From assembly GCA_947624775.1 (NCBI GenBank), contig CANQLT010000014.1, forward strand, positions 1-39,430: a stretch of 39,430 bases of DNA, read 5' to 3'. The position numbers and the translations under genes are program-made. Of this stretch, positions 8,679 through 17,361 are shown piece after piece. How positions within the stretch are numbered: the first letter of the stretch is position 1; the number at the start of each line of letters is the position of its first letter. This stretch comes from an uncultured Monoglobus sp. (lineage in GTDB: Bacteria; Bacillota; Clostridia; Monoglobales; Monoglobaceae). The notes below the pieces were generated by a model. The model ran no database searches and was not told where the DNA came from. It worked only from the letters and a program-made list of their open reading frames with translations.

Positions 8679-9785
8679 ATGGCACGTAAAGGTGAAAACA
8701 TATATAAACGTAAAGATGGCAGATATGAAGGAAGATATATAAAATCATATAATATAAACGGAAAACCCGTTCTAGGTTATGTATACGGAAGAACTTATTC
8801 TGAAACAAAAGAAAAATTGACGTTGTGTAAAGCAAACAACAGTATTAACACAGCTATAGCTTCTTCTGATATGACACTAAACGAATGGATTGAAAAATGG
8901 ATTGATACACAAAGGCAAGTTAAACCGACAACTAAAATGATGTATCAATCACATTACAAGAATCACATTTCAGCCGATATAGGCTTGATAAAATTAAAAA
9001 AACTTAATGAAGATATTATTCAAAAGTTTGTCGATGACTTATCTGAGGTATATGCCGCTAAAACAGTTCATTCAATATATTCGATGCTTCGCTTATCTCT
9101 TGCGGAGGCTAAACGCAGGAAATATATACCCGACATTTGCTCAGATATTCGTATGCCGAAAGTAAAGCAAAAACCTGTTCGTGTATTAAGCAGAGATGAG
9201 CAACAAAGGCTTGAAAAAGCAATACTTTCAAGCAGCAACAGATATGATATAGGTATTTTAATATGTTTGTACACGGGTATTAGGATTGGTGAACTATGTG
9301 CCCTGAAATGGGAAAATATAGATTTTAAAAATGTGACAATAAGCATAACACAGACGGTTCAGCGAATCAAGGATACAGATAATAAAACAAGGACAAAAAT
9401 ACATTTTGACAGTCCCAAAAGTATTTCGTCTATAAGAACGATACCGATTCCTAAATTTCTTATAGATGAACTTAGTAAGTATAAAAGAAATTCCGGCTTC
9501 ATATTACGGGATAACGGAAAATTTACAGATACGAGAAATATTTGCAGACGATTCAAGAAGCTATTAAAAGAAGCCGGCATTAATGAAATAAATTTTCATA
9601 CCCTGAGGCATACTTTTTCAACAAGAGCTCTGGAGTTAGGATTTGATCCAAAAACTCTGAGTGAGATTTTAGGCCACTCTAATGTAACTATTACACTTAA
9701 CCTATATGCTCATTCGCTTCCTGAACACAAGCGCAATGAAATGAATAAACTGGCGACTTTATTTGAATGTCCGTCAAAATTGTAG
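8679..9785 (+). CDS. int: Tyrosine site-specific integrase (Tn916/phage type)
   Basis: The product has 368 residues, the usual length. It has an N-terminal arm-binding domain (about 1-55, beginning GENIYKRKDGRYEGRYI), a SAM-like core-binding domain (about 65-150) and a C-terminal catalytic domain. Catalytic residues visible are Arg202 in TGIRIGEL, His307 and Arg310 in HTLRHTF, His333 in LGHSNVT and nucleophile Tyr343 in NLYAHS. GAGGAGTG precedes the ATG. It would cut and rejoin att sites for integration and, with an excisionase, excision of the neighbouring ICE. It is convergent with the transfer operon and clearly more A+T-rich than it, so whether it belongs to that ICE is inferred from position. 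Copies of CCGTCAAAAT lie just before and inside the 3' end of the gene. Confidence 0.95.
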   Translation: MARKGENIYKRKDGRYEGRYIKSYNINGKPVLGYVYGRTYSETKEKLTLCKANNSINTAIASSDMTLNEWIEKWIDTQRQVKPTTKMMYQSHYKNHISADIGLIKLKKLNEDIIQKFVDDLSEVYAAKTVHSIYSMLRLSLAEAKRRKYIPDICSDIRMPKVKQKPVRVLSRDEQQRLEKAILSSSNRYDIGILICLYTGIRIGELCALKWENIDFKNVTISITQTVQRIKDTDNKTRTKIHFDSPKSISSIRTIPIPKFLIDELSKYKRNSGFILRDNGKFTDTRNICRRFKKLLKEAGINEINFHTLRHTFSTRALELGFDPKTLSEILGHSNVTITLNLYAHSLPEHKRNEMNKLATLFECPSKL

Positions 9786-9788
9786 TCA
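9771..9788 (+). repeat. CCGTCAAAAT direct repeat, copy 2, at the end of int
   Basis: It agrees with the copy at 8630-8647 at 15 of 18 positions (pattern CCGTCAAAATnnnAGTCA). It overlaps the last codons and stop of the integrase gene. Together the copies bracket the gene. Confidence 0.4.
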
Positions 9789-9855
9789 TAGATTTTATTA
9801 TCCACATGAGGTTTAGTAGTAAATAACTATATGTCTTAAAGTAAAATATTATCTG

Positions 9856-9889
9856 ATAATCGGGAGATGTATCTACACCTCCCGATTAT
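9856..9889. terminator. Hairpin between convergent int and transfer operon
   Basis: Perfect 11-bp arms ATAATCGGGAG (9856-9866) and CTCCCGATTAT (9879-9889) are separated by 12 bases. It lies six bases beyond the NlpC/P60 stop codon and 70 bases beyond the integrase stop, so it can end transcripts from either side. T-runs are weak, which lowers confidence in intrinsic termination. Confidence 0.65.
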
Positions 9890-9894
9890 GTATT

Positions 9895-12804
9895 TTAATA
9901 ACATCTTGGTCTGGCGGCGAAGCCGAAGCCGCTGTTTGTGGTTATCACCACATTGTTGCTGCCACTTGAGCAATGGATAACAAGCACGCTGCCGGCGGCG
10001 TCTCGCCCCGCTACAATTCCGACATGGGACAGATCCGAGTAAAACGCAAGATCTCCGGGCTGTGCGTCCCGCCACAATACGCGGCTGCAATTGGCGTTCT
10101 GTGACACCGTGCCGTGTCCGATAGACGATGAGGATATTCCGCTGTTTACAAAAGCCCATGTCACAAATCCCGAGCAATCCAGCCCGAACGGGCGAGTGGT
10201 TCCGCTTGATGAGCTGCCTGCGGCTGTCACTCTGCGCATTTTGCCCCACTCGGGATCCCAGCCGAGGACTTCCGATTTCCCGCCCCAGAAGTAGTTTACC
10301 TTACCGACAAGGGAACACGCGGCTTTTACTACATTTTTACGCTGAATCGGCAGATCATTCGGCAGAGCGCGAATGACCTCGGCCACGCTTGCGTCGCTTA
10401 TCGCAAGACTTCGTGTGACACCTGAAAACGCCTCTCGGTTTTCAAGCAGAGCATCGAGCATTTCCCGCTGCTTGTCACTGAATTCGTATTCGTCAGCCAT
10501 TTCCGCCGCTGTTTTTGACTTGATTTCCATAAGCAGCTTTTTCTCAACTGTCGGCGGCGCGTCAGGCACTCCCGACGGTGTTGTAACTGTTTCAATGGTA
10601 TATTCGACATAGTTCATATCCCAAAAGACTTCCATGATCAAAGACTTCTTATGCTCATCTATTATCACAACATCCATGAAATCATCGCTGTCTATATCAG
10701 CATATTCTACCGCAAAAACCGCCAGAACTTCCGTCCAATCGGCTTGCTCGCCCGTTATTTCTACCTGCGAGTAGGTATCGGCGTGTTCAAGCTCGTCAAG
10801 CAATTCCGAAAACTCGTTGTTTGCCTCCGCTATTATAGAAGAAACAGCGATATTTTCGGGATCGTCAACCTCACCGGAGATATATATTCCGAACGGGCTG
10901 CTTGCAACCGCCGCGATGATTATTATTACAGCCAGCGCTATTATCAAAGCTATACCGCCGCCCGCAGCCGACAACAAAGAGATCAAAGCCTTTGCCGTGT
11001 TCGCGACTGCTTTTCCTGCTTTTGCGGTAATTTTTGAGGCGGTTTTCGCTGTTGTTCTAACGGTCTTGACAGAGCTGCTCACTGTTTGCACGCTTTCTTT
11101 CGCATCCTTAGCCGAACGCTGCGCCGCTTTTTTCTGTGCGCGTCTTTTAAATACATTCTTCGCCTTATCGTTTACTGCTGAGCTTGCATCGTATTTTTGG
11201 TGTATAAAACTTTTGCTTTTAAAATTTTTCGCCTGTTCCGCGGTCTTGGGCTGAGATATGCTTAACTTTTCAGCATACTCGCGCGAATGATAGATGATAT
11301 GAGGATTTTGCTTAGGCGCTTTTATACCCGTATCGGATGTTTTCTTTATGTTTCCTCCTTTGGCGCTGTGCTCATTTAAATAATTCTCTTTGGTTTTGAT
11401 CCTAACGGCAGGTTTTTCCGTCTCGGCAAGTTTTTCACCCATGACTGTTTCGGAATATCCGTATGTGTCATCCTCCGCCTTTATCGAACTATGGTCTTTG
11501 GCGTCGCCTAAAGCAAATTTATCGGACTTGGCGCTATACTCATCCGCGTTCTTTTTTGCTTCAAGCTCCGTATTTATATAACACCCTCGATCGGCGGCTT
11601 TAGGATCATCAACATATACCGATGAATTTTCCGGCTTTTTAGCTTTGTCACGAAAATATTTCTGCCGTATTTTTAATTTTGCCGTTCCGCTTTGCTCCGC
11701 CGCCTGAACCGCCGAATTGTTTTTACGAAAATACTCGGCTTGTGTTTTTGGAACTATAGCAACACTTTTTATTTCTCCTACATCACCGTGAATGCTAAGA
11801 TAATTATCCTTGGTCTTTATGTATTTACCTTGTACAGATTCGGTCTTTATCGGATTTTGCTCTGCTTTCGGCGCTTGTTCTTTAAAAACCATATCGTTTT
11901 GAACATCGGTATAAACAAGAGACTGTGTTTCAGTAGTTTCCGCAAGACTTTCATCCGATTGTCCTCGGCGCAGTAAATCCGATTTTGCTTTTACAGCCGC
12001 TTTCCGCCTCATCAGCATATTTGCAGTATCGGCTTTTTTGTTGTCGGTTCGGCTGTTTTTTGAGAGGAACGCGGCTTTTGTCTTAACATCCCTGACCAGC
12101 TTTCCGCCAACGGATTTATTTGTCAATTGCTTTGTTTTGGGCGCGGCAATCCCTTCGCGGTAATTCTCGGCGGTTTTTATATTATTTTTAGCCGCGGCAT
12201 TGGATGTATTTGCCCTGTTCCGTATCTCGACTTTTCCCCGCGCGGAATTCATTTGAGCCGCTTTAGTCCGAACCGATCTTTGAAACGTCGGAGTGTTTGG
12301 TTTGTCCTCTGTTTTGCTGCCGCGATAGTTTTCAGCGGTTTTGATACCTTTCGCCGCATTTTTATTGTCAGCTTCGACGGTCTTAGGCTTATTAATATCT
12401 TTAGCCGCCGTTTTGACGCGGCTTACGCGGTTATCATTGCGCTGTTTTCTGTGCTCGCTTGCTTTATGTATAACCGTTTCCGCATCACGATAGACGGTTT
12501 CAGCGGAACGCCGCGCGGATGTTTCAACTGTATCGGCGGCATAGTTTTCGGGTTCGCATTCTTCCTGCTCCGACTGCTGCGCCTGCTGCTTTGCTTCCGC
12601 TTTTTTCTTTATATACTGTCTTTTAAGCTCCGCTTTGCCGTCTGCGAACTTTTCGGACTTTGCCGATACGGTCTTTGACTTGGGTGCTTTTCTATCGGAT
12701 ACGCTTTTTATTTTTTTCTCCGTCTTTGCCGACTTGGTTGATTTTACCGCTGTTTTTGGGCTATCTGATTTTTTGCGGTCTTTATCGGTCTTTTCTTTTT
12801 TCAA
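9895..12804 (-). CDS. NlpC/P60 (C40) cell-wall hydrolase with long disordered N-terminus, conjugation VirB1 role
   Basis: The reading frame reaches an ATG at 12837 (980 residues), but that codon lies in the stem of a terminator and has no ribosome binding site. The TTG at 12804, preceded by GGATGTGA, is the better start (969 residues). Numbered from 12837, residues 1-590 are hydrophilic, Lys/Ala/Ser-rich and probably unstructured, with recurring IKTxxNY motifs. A transmembrane segment lies at about 628-650 (GGIALIIALAVIIIIAAVAS). An extracellular region ends in an NlpC/P60 domain with Cys888 in LDCSGFV, His938 in SHVGIV and His955 in HCSSG. Such proteins open peptidoglycan for the mating channel. 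It is the last gene of the operon, downstream of virB4. The very long cytoplasmic N-terminus is noteworthy. Confidence 0.9.
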   Translation of the reverse strand: MKKEKTDKDRKKSDSPKTAVKSTKSAKTEKKIKSVSDRKAPKSKTVSAKSEKFADGKAELKRQYIKKKAEAKQQAQQSEQEECEPENYAADTVETSARRSAETVYRDAETVIHKASEHRKQRNDNRVSRVKTAAKDINKPKTVEADNKNAAKGIKTAENYRGSKTEDKPNTPTFQRSVRTKAAQMNSARGKVEIRNRANTSNAAAKNNIKTAENYREGIAAPKTKQLTNKSVGGKLVRDVKTKAAFLSKNSRTDNKKADTANMLMRRKAAVKAKSDLLRRGQSDESLAETTETQSLVYTDVQNDMVFKEQAPKAEQNPIKTESVQGKYIKTKDNYLSIHGDVGEIKSVAIVPKTQAEYFRKNNSAVQAAEQSGTAKLKIRQKYFRDKAKKPENSSVYVDDPKAADRGCYINTELEAKKNADEYSAKSDKFALGDAKDHSSIKAEDDTYGYSETVMGEKLAETEKPAVRIKTKENYLNEHSAKGGNIKKTSDTGIKAPKQNPHIIYHSREYAEKLSISQPKTAEQAKNFKSKSFIHQKYDASSAVNDKAKNVFKRRAQKKAAQRSAKDAKESVQTVSSSVKTVRTTAKTASKITAKAGKAVANTAKALISLLSAAGGGIALIIALAVIIIIAAVASSPFGIYISGEVDDPENIAVSSIIAEANNEFSELLDELEHADTYSQVEITGEQADWTEVLAVFAVEYADIDSDDFMDVVIIDEHKKSLIMEVFWDMNYVEYTIETVTTPSGVPDAPPTVEKKLLMEIKSKTAAEMADEYEFSDKQREMLDALLENREAFSGVTRSLAISDASVAEVIRALPNDLPIQRKNVVKAACSLVGKVNYFWGGKSEVLGWDPEWGKMRRVTAAGSSSSGTTRPFGLDCSGFVTWAFVNSGISSSSIGHGTVSQNANCSRVLWRDAQPGDLAFYSDLSHVGIVAGRDAAGSVLVIHCSSGSNNVVITTNSGFGFAARPRCY

Positions 12805-12823
12805 ATTATCACATCCATTCAAA

Positions 12824-12860
12824 GAAAAAGCACCCATTTACAAAAAATGAGTGCTTTTTC
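12824..12860 (-). terminator. Intrinsic terminator between virB4 and the NlpC/P60 gene
   Basis: Arms of 14 bases (12847-12860 and 12824-12837) pair at 13 of 14 positions around a 9-base loop. The stem core GCACTCAT/ATGGGTGC is followed by five T on the minus strand. It begins 10 bases after the VirB4 stop at 12870 and ends about 20 bases before the likely TTG start at 12804, leaving no room for a promoter. Confidence 0.8.
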
Positions 12861-12869
12861 CGTATATGA

Positions 12870-15191
12870 TTATTCCTCACCCGGCTTAGTGCTCATCAGC
12901 TTATACAACTGAGTATTAATCGGGAACTCGTTTATGAACGGAACGATCGATCCGCCGACTTTTATAAGTCCGCGGCCCGCGCCCGCGTCGGTTATATGTT
13001 CCATCTGCGCTGCGGAAATACTCAAAAGCCGCGCAAGCTCCACACGATCCGACGGCGCCTGATTGAGCATCAGCAGGAACTCGCTGTTTGCAAGCATACC
13101 GCGCGCGGTGTCATTTTTCAAACAATCCTCGATGTTTTGGGTTATGCCTGTCAGCAGTCCGCCGTACTTTCTGAAGCGCTTCCATGCTTTGAGCAGGAAC
13201 TCGGCGCTGTACGGATTTTTAAAGAACAAGTGCGCCTCGTCAATATACACGCGGGTATATCTGCCTCGTTTTCTGTTCGCCATAACTCTGTTCATTATAT
13301 TATCCAGCATGATCAGCAAGCCGATGGGCTTCATGTGGTCGCCGAGCTCCAAAATATCATAGCATATTATCCGATTATTTATATTCACATTGCTCTGATG
13401 CGCGAACGTGTCTAAACTTCCCGTTGCAAACATTTCAAGCGACAGCGCCAAATCATGCGCTTCCTGTTCCGGCTGGTGCAGCAGCTCTTCGCGAAAATCA
13501 GTTAATGTCGGCATCTCTCCGCCTCTGTGCTCAAATGCCTCATACACCCTTATTGTGCAGCGATCGATTATCGAGCGGTCTTTTGGACCTACACCGCCGC
13601 CCCATCTGGTATCTCCGTTTTTGAGAAGCTGGTCAAACAGAGAAATCAAAAACTCCGACTTGATCGACACGGGATTATCTCCGTCAAGCGTATCGTTATT
13701 TATATCCATTGCGTTTATATGGTGCGGCGATGCTGCCGACAGCTTTATGACCTCGCCGCCGAGCTTGGAAACAAGCGGCGCGTACTCTCGCTCCGGGTCA
13801 ACACAGATTATATCATCGTTTGTGAACAATCCCGCCATTGCTATTTCCATTTTTGACGCAAACGACTTTCCCGAACCCGAAACGCCGAGAATAAAACCAT
13901 TGCCGTTTAGCAGCAGTTTTCTGTTGCACATGAGCAGATTATGGGAGATGGCATTTATGCCATAATACAGACCTTCATCGTCCATGATCTCCTGCGTTTT
14001 GTATGGGATAAGGGTAGCGGCGCTTTCGGTCGTAAACGTGCGGGTCGCGTGGATATTCATTAGTCCATAGGGCAGCACAGTATTAAGTCCGTCCTCCTGC
14101 TGAAACTTCAGCACCGACATATCGCACAAGAGCTTGCGGCTGGTGGCAAGCAGGGTCTCTGTATCGTTTTCAAGCTGCTCAAGGGTATCCGCCACATGAA
14201 CGAGCGTCATGGTCGTGAACATTATTCTCTGATCACGAGTGGTTATATCATTCATGTACTCTTTGATCTCGCTGCGAAGCTGCTCCTTTTCATAAGGTAT
14301 CATCGCGGAAAAGTTGTTGTTCATGTTCTGCTTTTGCTGCCACTTGGTTATATCGGTTTCAATCGCAAGCAGCTTTTTCTGTATTTCCTTAACGGCAACA
14401 TCTGTAGGTATCGGATACACATCGAACGAGATCATCATCGTTCTTGAAATATCCGTGAGATCGGAAATCAGCTCATCCTTTAGGAACGAGGGATATTCTT
14501 TCAGGAACATTACCCGCGCATACATGTCTCCGAGCCTTATATAGTCCCTTTTGAACTCTACATAGTCGGGGCAGATATAGTCTTTAAAATCGGCTCCGAC
14601 TGCCATTGCGTGCTTGAGGCTGAAACTGAGCTCGTTTTTCTCGTCACAGCGGAAAAAATCGTAAAAAATACGGAGCCGCTCACTGCATCCGAGCGGCGAT
14701 ATGTGGGATGAAATTTTTGAAAAATCAGAAGCGAGATCGCTGCCGACTCTTGCAAAATACGTCCGCGCATCCTGAATACTCTTACGCTCCGACGAGATTG
14801 TTATATACTTGTCATGGATAATATTATTGGATTCCTCCATCTTATCTTTGAGCAGGGCGTTAAGCTCCATAACATAATCCACATACGCCAAATTATCATT
14901 TTCGGGGATCAAGTGTTCAAACACCGTCTGCTTTATCCTTCTGTTAAAGATGGTTATTTTAGCCGAACCGTCTATGGGCAGGCCGTTCAAGATCGAGCTG
15001 TGGGCTCTGAACATATCCTCTTGATCGGCGTCGGACGCCACTTTATAGTTAATATCCGAAAACCGCCACGTCTTTGAATATTTTTTCCCGCTTCGCATGA
15101 TTCCGTCTTTATACACAGCGTCAATGGGGATTGACTGCTGCACGGTTTTAGGAACCTTTCTTTTTTCCCGTTTGTTTGGGCTTTTCAGCAT
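12870..15191 (-). CDS. virB4: VirB4/TraE-family conjugation ATPase
   Basis: The product has 773 residues, typical for Firmicutes VirB4 proteins. The N-terminal half matches the VirB4 pattern (VFEHLIPENDNLAYVDYVMELNA). The C-terminal half is a AAA+ domain with Walker A GVSGSGKSF at about 434-442 and Walker B RVYIDEAHLFF near 645-655, followed by the usual GGLLTGITQNIEDCL segment. It powers assembly and function of the type IV secretion channel at the inner face of the membrane. The ATG at 15191 has AAGGAGGTGG upstream and lies inside the prgI gene, overlapping it by 44 bases, so the two are coupled as is common for virB3-virB4 pairs. An intrinsic terminator follows its stop. Confidence 0.96.
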   Translation of the reverse strand: MLKSPNKREKRKVPKTVQQSIPIDAVYKDGIMRSGKKYSKTWRFSDINYKVASDADQEDMFRAHSSILNGLPIDGSAKITIFNRRIKQTVFEHLIPENDNLAYVDYVMELNALLKDKMEESNNIIHDKYITISSERKSIQDARTYFARVGSDLASDFSKISSHISPLGCSERLRIFYDFFRCDEKNELSFSLKHAMAVGADFKDYICPDYVEFKRDYIRLGDMYARVMFLKEYPSFLKDELISDLTDISRTMMISFDVYPIPTDVAVKEIQKKLLAIETDITKWQQKQNMNNNFSAMIPYEKEQLRSEIKEYMNDITTRDQRIMFTTMTLVHVADTLEQLENDTETLLATSRKLLCDMSVLKFQQEDGLNTVLPYGLMNIHATRTFTTESAATLIPYKTQEIMDDEGLYYGINAISHNLLMCNRKLLLNGNGFILGVSGSGKSFASKMEIAMAGLFTNDDIICVDPEREYAPLVSKLGGEVIKLSAASPHHINAMDINNDTLDGDNPVSIKSEFLISLFDQLLKNGDTRWGGGVGPKDRSIIDRCTIRVYEAFEHRGGEMPTLTDFREELLHQPEQEAHDLALSLEMFATGSLDTFAHQSNVNINNRIICYDILELGDHMKPIGLLIMLDNIMNRVMANRKRGRYTRVYIDEAHLFFKNPYSAEFLLKAWKRFRKYGGLLTGITQNIEDCLKNDTARGMLANSEFLLMLNQAPSDRVELARLLSISAAQMEHITDAGAGRGLIKVGGSIVPFINEFPINTQLYKLMSTKPGEE

Positions 15192-15522
15192 TTTGATCCA
15201 CCTCCTTCAACATATTGTATAAATAGTTCTCCGATCTGAACAAACGCAGACCGGAGTATATGAACTCACTGCGGATGATAGCAGCGACAAACTGTTCAAA
15301 TGTCATGCCGTTATAGTTGAAAAAACCGGCAGCCGCGAACGGGGCGGCGCAGACAATGCACAACCATGAGACGGTTTCTTTGCCGAGTATATTTTTGAGT
15401 CCGAAATACACTCCGAGCGCGGCACCGACGGCGATGACCGAACACAGGAACTGCCTCAGCGTCAAGCCGAAGAATATACTCTCGCGGTAGTCCTTTATTT
15501 CTTTATTGATTCGTATCTCCAT
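15148..15522 (-). CDS. prgI: PrgI-family (VirB3-like) conjugation membrane protein
   Basis: The product has 124 residues. The N-terminus MEIRINKEIKDYRESIFFGLTLRQ is the PrgI signature. It is followed by two membrane segments (about 25-45, QFLCSVIAVGAALGVYFGL, and about 52-68, VSWLCIVCAAPFAAAGFF) and a cytoplasmic Lys-rich tail. PrgI proteins act as the VirB3 equivalent, a small inner-membrane partner of VirB4. The gene overlaps virB4 and starts eight bases after the preceding gene's stop. Confidence 0.93.
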   Translation of the reverse strand: MEIRINKEIKDYRESIFFGLTLRQFLCSVIAVGAALGVYFGLKNILGKETVSWLCIVCAAPFAAAGFFNYNGMTFEQFVAAIIRSEFIYSGLRLFRSENYLYNMLKEVDQNAEKPKQTGKKKGS

Positions 15523-15530
15523 AGCGGCAA

Positions 15531-16106
15531 TTACCTCTCGGGCGCGTTTCTTTTGGGCATTTTCGGCTGAAGATCGGTCGGCTTTCTTCCATCCACGGGC
15601 TTTACGAACCCTATCTTATCGGCCGCGGCAAACGCTTTGGGGTCAAGTTTCCTCTGCCAAGCCTTTGCCGACGGAGCCCACCTAAAGCCGTTCTGCTTCA
15701 GTACGGTCAGCGCGTCCTGTTCCGGCTTTTCGTTAAAAAGAAGCTGAAGGCGGTTATTGGCAAGATTAACAACCGCTTCGCCGCCGCGGAACTGCCAGCC
15801 TTTAAATATTGTTTCGGGATTATCGGTCAGACGTTCTATGTTTCCTTTAAGTCTGCGGATATTTGCCGCATTATCCGTGAAAAACTTTCCCGGATACGGA
15901 GTTTTCTGTTCCCCGCTTACCCTCGCGTCAAGCTCCCGCGCCGTATTGTCGTCAATTCCCGGACAGCCCTCCACAGTGCCGTTTTGGGCATAGTAGTCAT
16001 TTACCGTCTGCATATATTCATTTCTGCCCTCGATGCTTTCTATGTTTTCCGTCAGTTTCCGAACAGCCTCGGGATCGCCGCTTTTTATTATCGTGTTGTA
16101 ACTCAT
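15531..16106 (-). CDS. Conjugative element protein of unknown function, soluble
   Basis: The product has 191 residues with no signal peptide or membrane segment. The N-terminal half is helical and charged (IIKSGDPEAVRKLTENIESIEGRNEYM, with two copies of a KLTENI/RLKGNIERLT-like element). The C-terminal part, LQLLFNEKPEQDALTVLKQNGFRWAPSAKAWQRKL, resembles short modules seen in large proteins of Firmicutes mobile elements. I cannot name a domain with confidence. It lies between the VirB6-like gene and prgI. A similarly placed unassigned protein is common in this ICE type, so a transfer-related or antirestriction-like role is possible but unproven. Confidence 0.75.
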   Translation of the reverse strand: MSYNTIIKSGDPEAVRKLTENIESIEGRNEYMQTVNDYYAQNGTVEGCPGIDDNTARELDARVSGEQKTPYPGKFFTDNAANIRRLKGNIERLTDNPETIFKGWQFRGGEAVVNLANNRLQLLFNEKPEQDALTVLKQNGFRWAPSAKAWQRKLDPKAFAAADKIGFVKPVDGRKPTDLQPKMPKRNAPER

Positions 16107-16124
16107 AATCTTTCCTTTCCGGCG

Positions 16125-16964
16125 TTATACGCCTAACATTTCTTTTACTATCCTGTCCGCGCCTTTGATAAGTCCGACAAGGACAAGCATATTGAATATT
16201 GTCTCACCTATATATTTCCACACCATTGTCACCGTTGTTATGCCTGTATCGGGACTTGGTGTGTATGATGACGCAAAAGCAGAGAATATTATACAGGCAA
16301 GAATAACGATCGCGCCTTCAAGGCACACACCCACATAGGATTTAACAAAAGTCAGTCCCATTTGAGATGTGCCCTCACCACCGAAAGACGACAAAGGAAC
16401 GGGAGCGAGCGCTGTGTACAAATAGATTTTAAAAAACCTGCCGTAAACCGTCATTATCATAATGAACGCCATGACCGTTATGAACAGGCTGCCGAGAATA
16501 GTCACGAGCCAAAGCGGTATGCTCGCCCAAAATCCGGCTTCATCAATGGCGGTTTCGATCGCTCCGGGCAATGTTACGGTCGCGCCTCCTATTCCGCCGA
16601 GGCTTCCCGCGATTTCTTCAACAACCCCGGCGCAAATTTTGTATATAACTACCATAATGTCAAGAGCATACGTTATCGCCGCTTTTGCCGCGACAAAGCG
16701 TATAAAATGCTTGAGCGCGTATTCGGGTCTCTGAAAATCCCTGAAGCTTGCCGTACTGCGGAATATCCCCATCGCGAAAAACAAAATGAGCAGCGCATAG
16801 CCTATTGCCTGAAGTCCGCCGTTTATATTTTCAACAATATGCCAGATCGCGCCGTCACGGAATTCCTGCGGCGACGTGGTGACAAGCGCCCATATCTCCG
16901 TCAGTTTATCGTTCCACGTCTCAAACGCGTTTTGCAGATTTGCCACGATCCAGTTATCGCTCAT
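16125..16964 (-). CDS. VirB6/TrbL-like polytopic membrane channel protein
   Basis: The product has 279 residues with an N-terminal amphipathic part (MSDNWIVANLQNAFETWNDKLTEIW) and about five or six membrane segments. Examples are IGYALLILFFAMGIF (near 54-70), FVAAKAAITYALDIMVVIYKICAG (near 90-112), PLWLVTILGSLFITVMAFIMIM (near 149-170), YVGVCLEGAIVILACIIFSAFA (near 210-231) and FNMLVLVGLIKGA at the end. The length, topology and position between the pilin and PrgI/VirB4 fit the VirB6-like channel component of Gram-positive type IV secretion. The start follows CAGGAGGTGA. The name is inferred from topology and context, because VirB6 proteins have little sequence conservation. Confidence 0.85.
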   Translation of the reverse strand: MSDNWIVANLQNAFETWNDKLTEIWALVTTSPQEFRDGAIWHIVENINGGLQAIGYALLILFFAMGIFRSTASFRDFQRPEYALKHFIRFVAAKAAITYALDIMVVIYKICAGVVEEIAGSLGGIGGATVTLPGAIETAIDEAGFWASIPLWLVTILGSLFITVMAFIMIMTVYGRFFKIYLYTALAPVPLSSFGGEGTSQMGLTFVKSYVGVCLEGAIVILACIIFSAFASSYTPSPDTGITTVTMVWKYIGETIFNMLVLVGLIKGADRIVKEMLGV

Positions 16965-16992
16965 TAAATCACCTCCTGAGCTTCAGCGGTAA

Positions 16993-17017
16993 AGCCGCCG
17001 CTCACAGAACGGCGGCT
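16993..17017 (-). other. GC-rich hairpin between pilin and VirB6-like genes
   Basis: Perfect 8-bp arms AGCCGCCG (16993-17000) and CGGCGGCT (17010-17017) enclose a 9-base loop in the 68-base gap. There is only a short T-run (TTTACC), so it is more likely an mRNA-stabilising or processing structure protecting the upstream pilin message than a strong terminator. Confidence 0.5.
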
Positions 17018-17032
17018 GTATTCCGCATTAAT

Positions 17033-17344
17033 TTACATGATCATATCTAAAATATCCTTGGCAAAGGCTATTACAATGCCGCCGAAGAATGTCAGGAATC
17101 CGTTGGCTCTCTGCTGGGCGTCGTGGGATTTAAGCGACAGACCGATCTGAACTATACCAAATCCGAGCAATATCAGTCCTATGGCTTTTATTGCCGAAAA
17201 GATAAAGTCAGACAGGTTGTTGATGGACGCAAGCGGATCCGCCGCAAACACCGGCGTAGAAAAAAGCGTCAGCAGCACCGCGATAACCGTGAGTGTCAGC
17301 TTTGTCTTTTTCAAACAGCTTTTGATTTTGCTGATTTTATTCAT
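17033..17344 (-). CDS. VirB2/Maff2-like pilin subunit
   Basis: The product has 103 residues with a signal peptide (basic start, hydrophobic TLTVIAVLLTLFSTPVFA, cleavage before ADPLAS), then two hydrophobic helices (FIFSAIKAIGLILLGFGIVQIGLSL and LTFFGGIVIAFAKDILDMIM) joined by a polar loop KSHDAQQRANG. This is the architecture of conjugative pilins and the Maff2-type proteins found before VirB6 in Firmicutes ICEs. It lies between virD4 and the VirB6-like gene. It probably forms a membrane or surface component of the transfer channel. Confidence 0.85.
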   Translation of the reverse strand: MNKISKIKSCLKKTKLTLTVIAVLLTLFSTPVFAADPLASINNLSDFIFSAIKAIGLILLGFGIVQIGLSLKSHDAQQRANGFLTFFGGIVIAFAKDILDMIM

Positions 17345-17361
17345 TTAATTTCCTCCATTCA

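Noticed and set aside
12127..12678. A 183-codon plus-strand ORF rich in Phe and Arg
   Set aside because: It is the complementary reading of the Lys/Ala-rich N-terminus of the NlpC/P60 protein and has no ribosome binding site.
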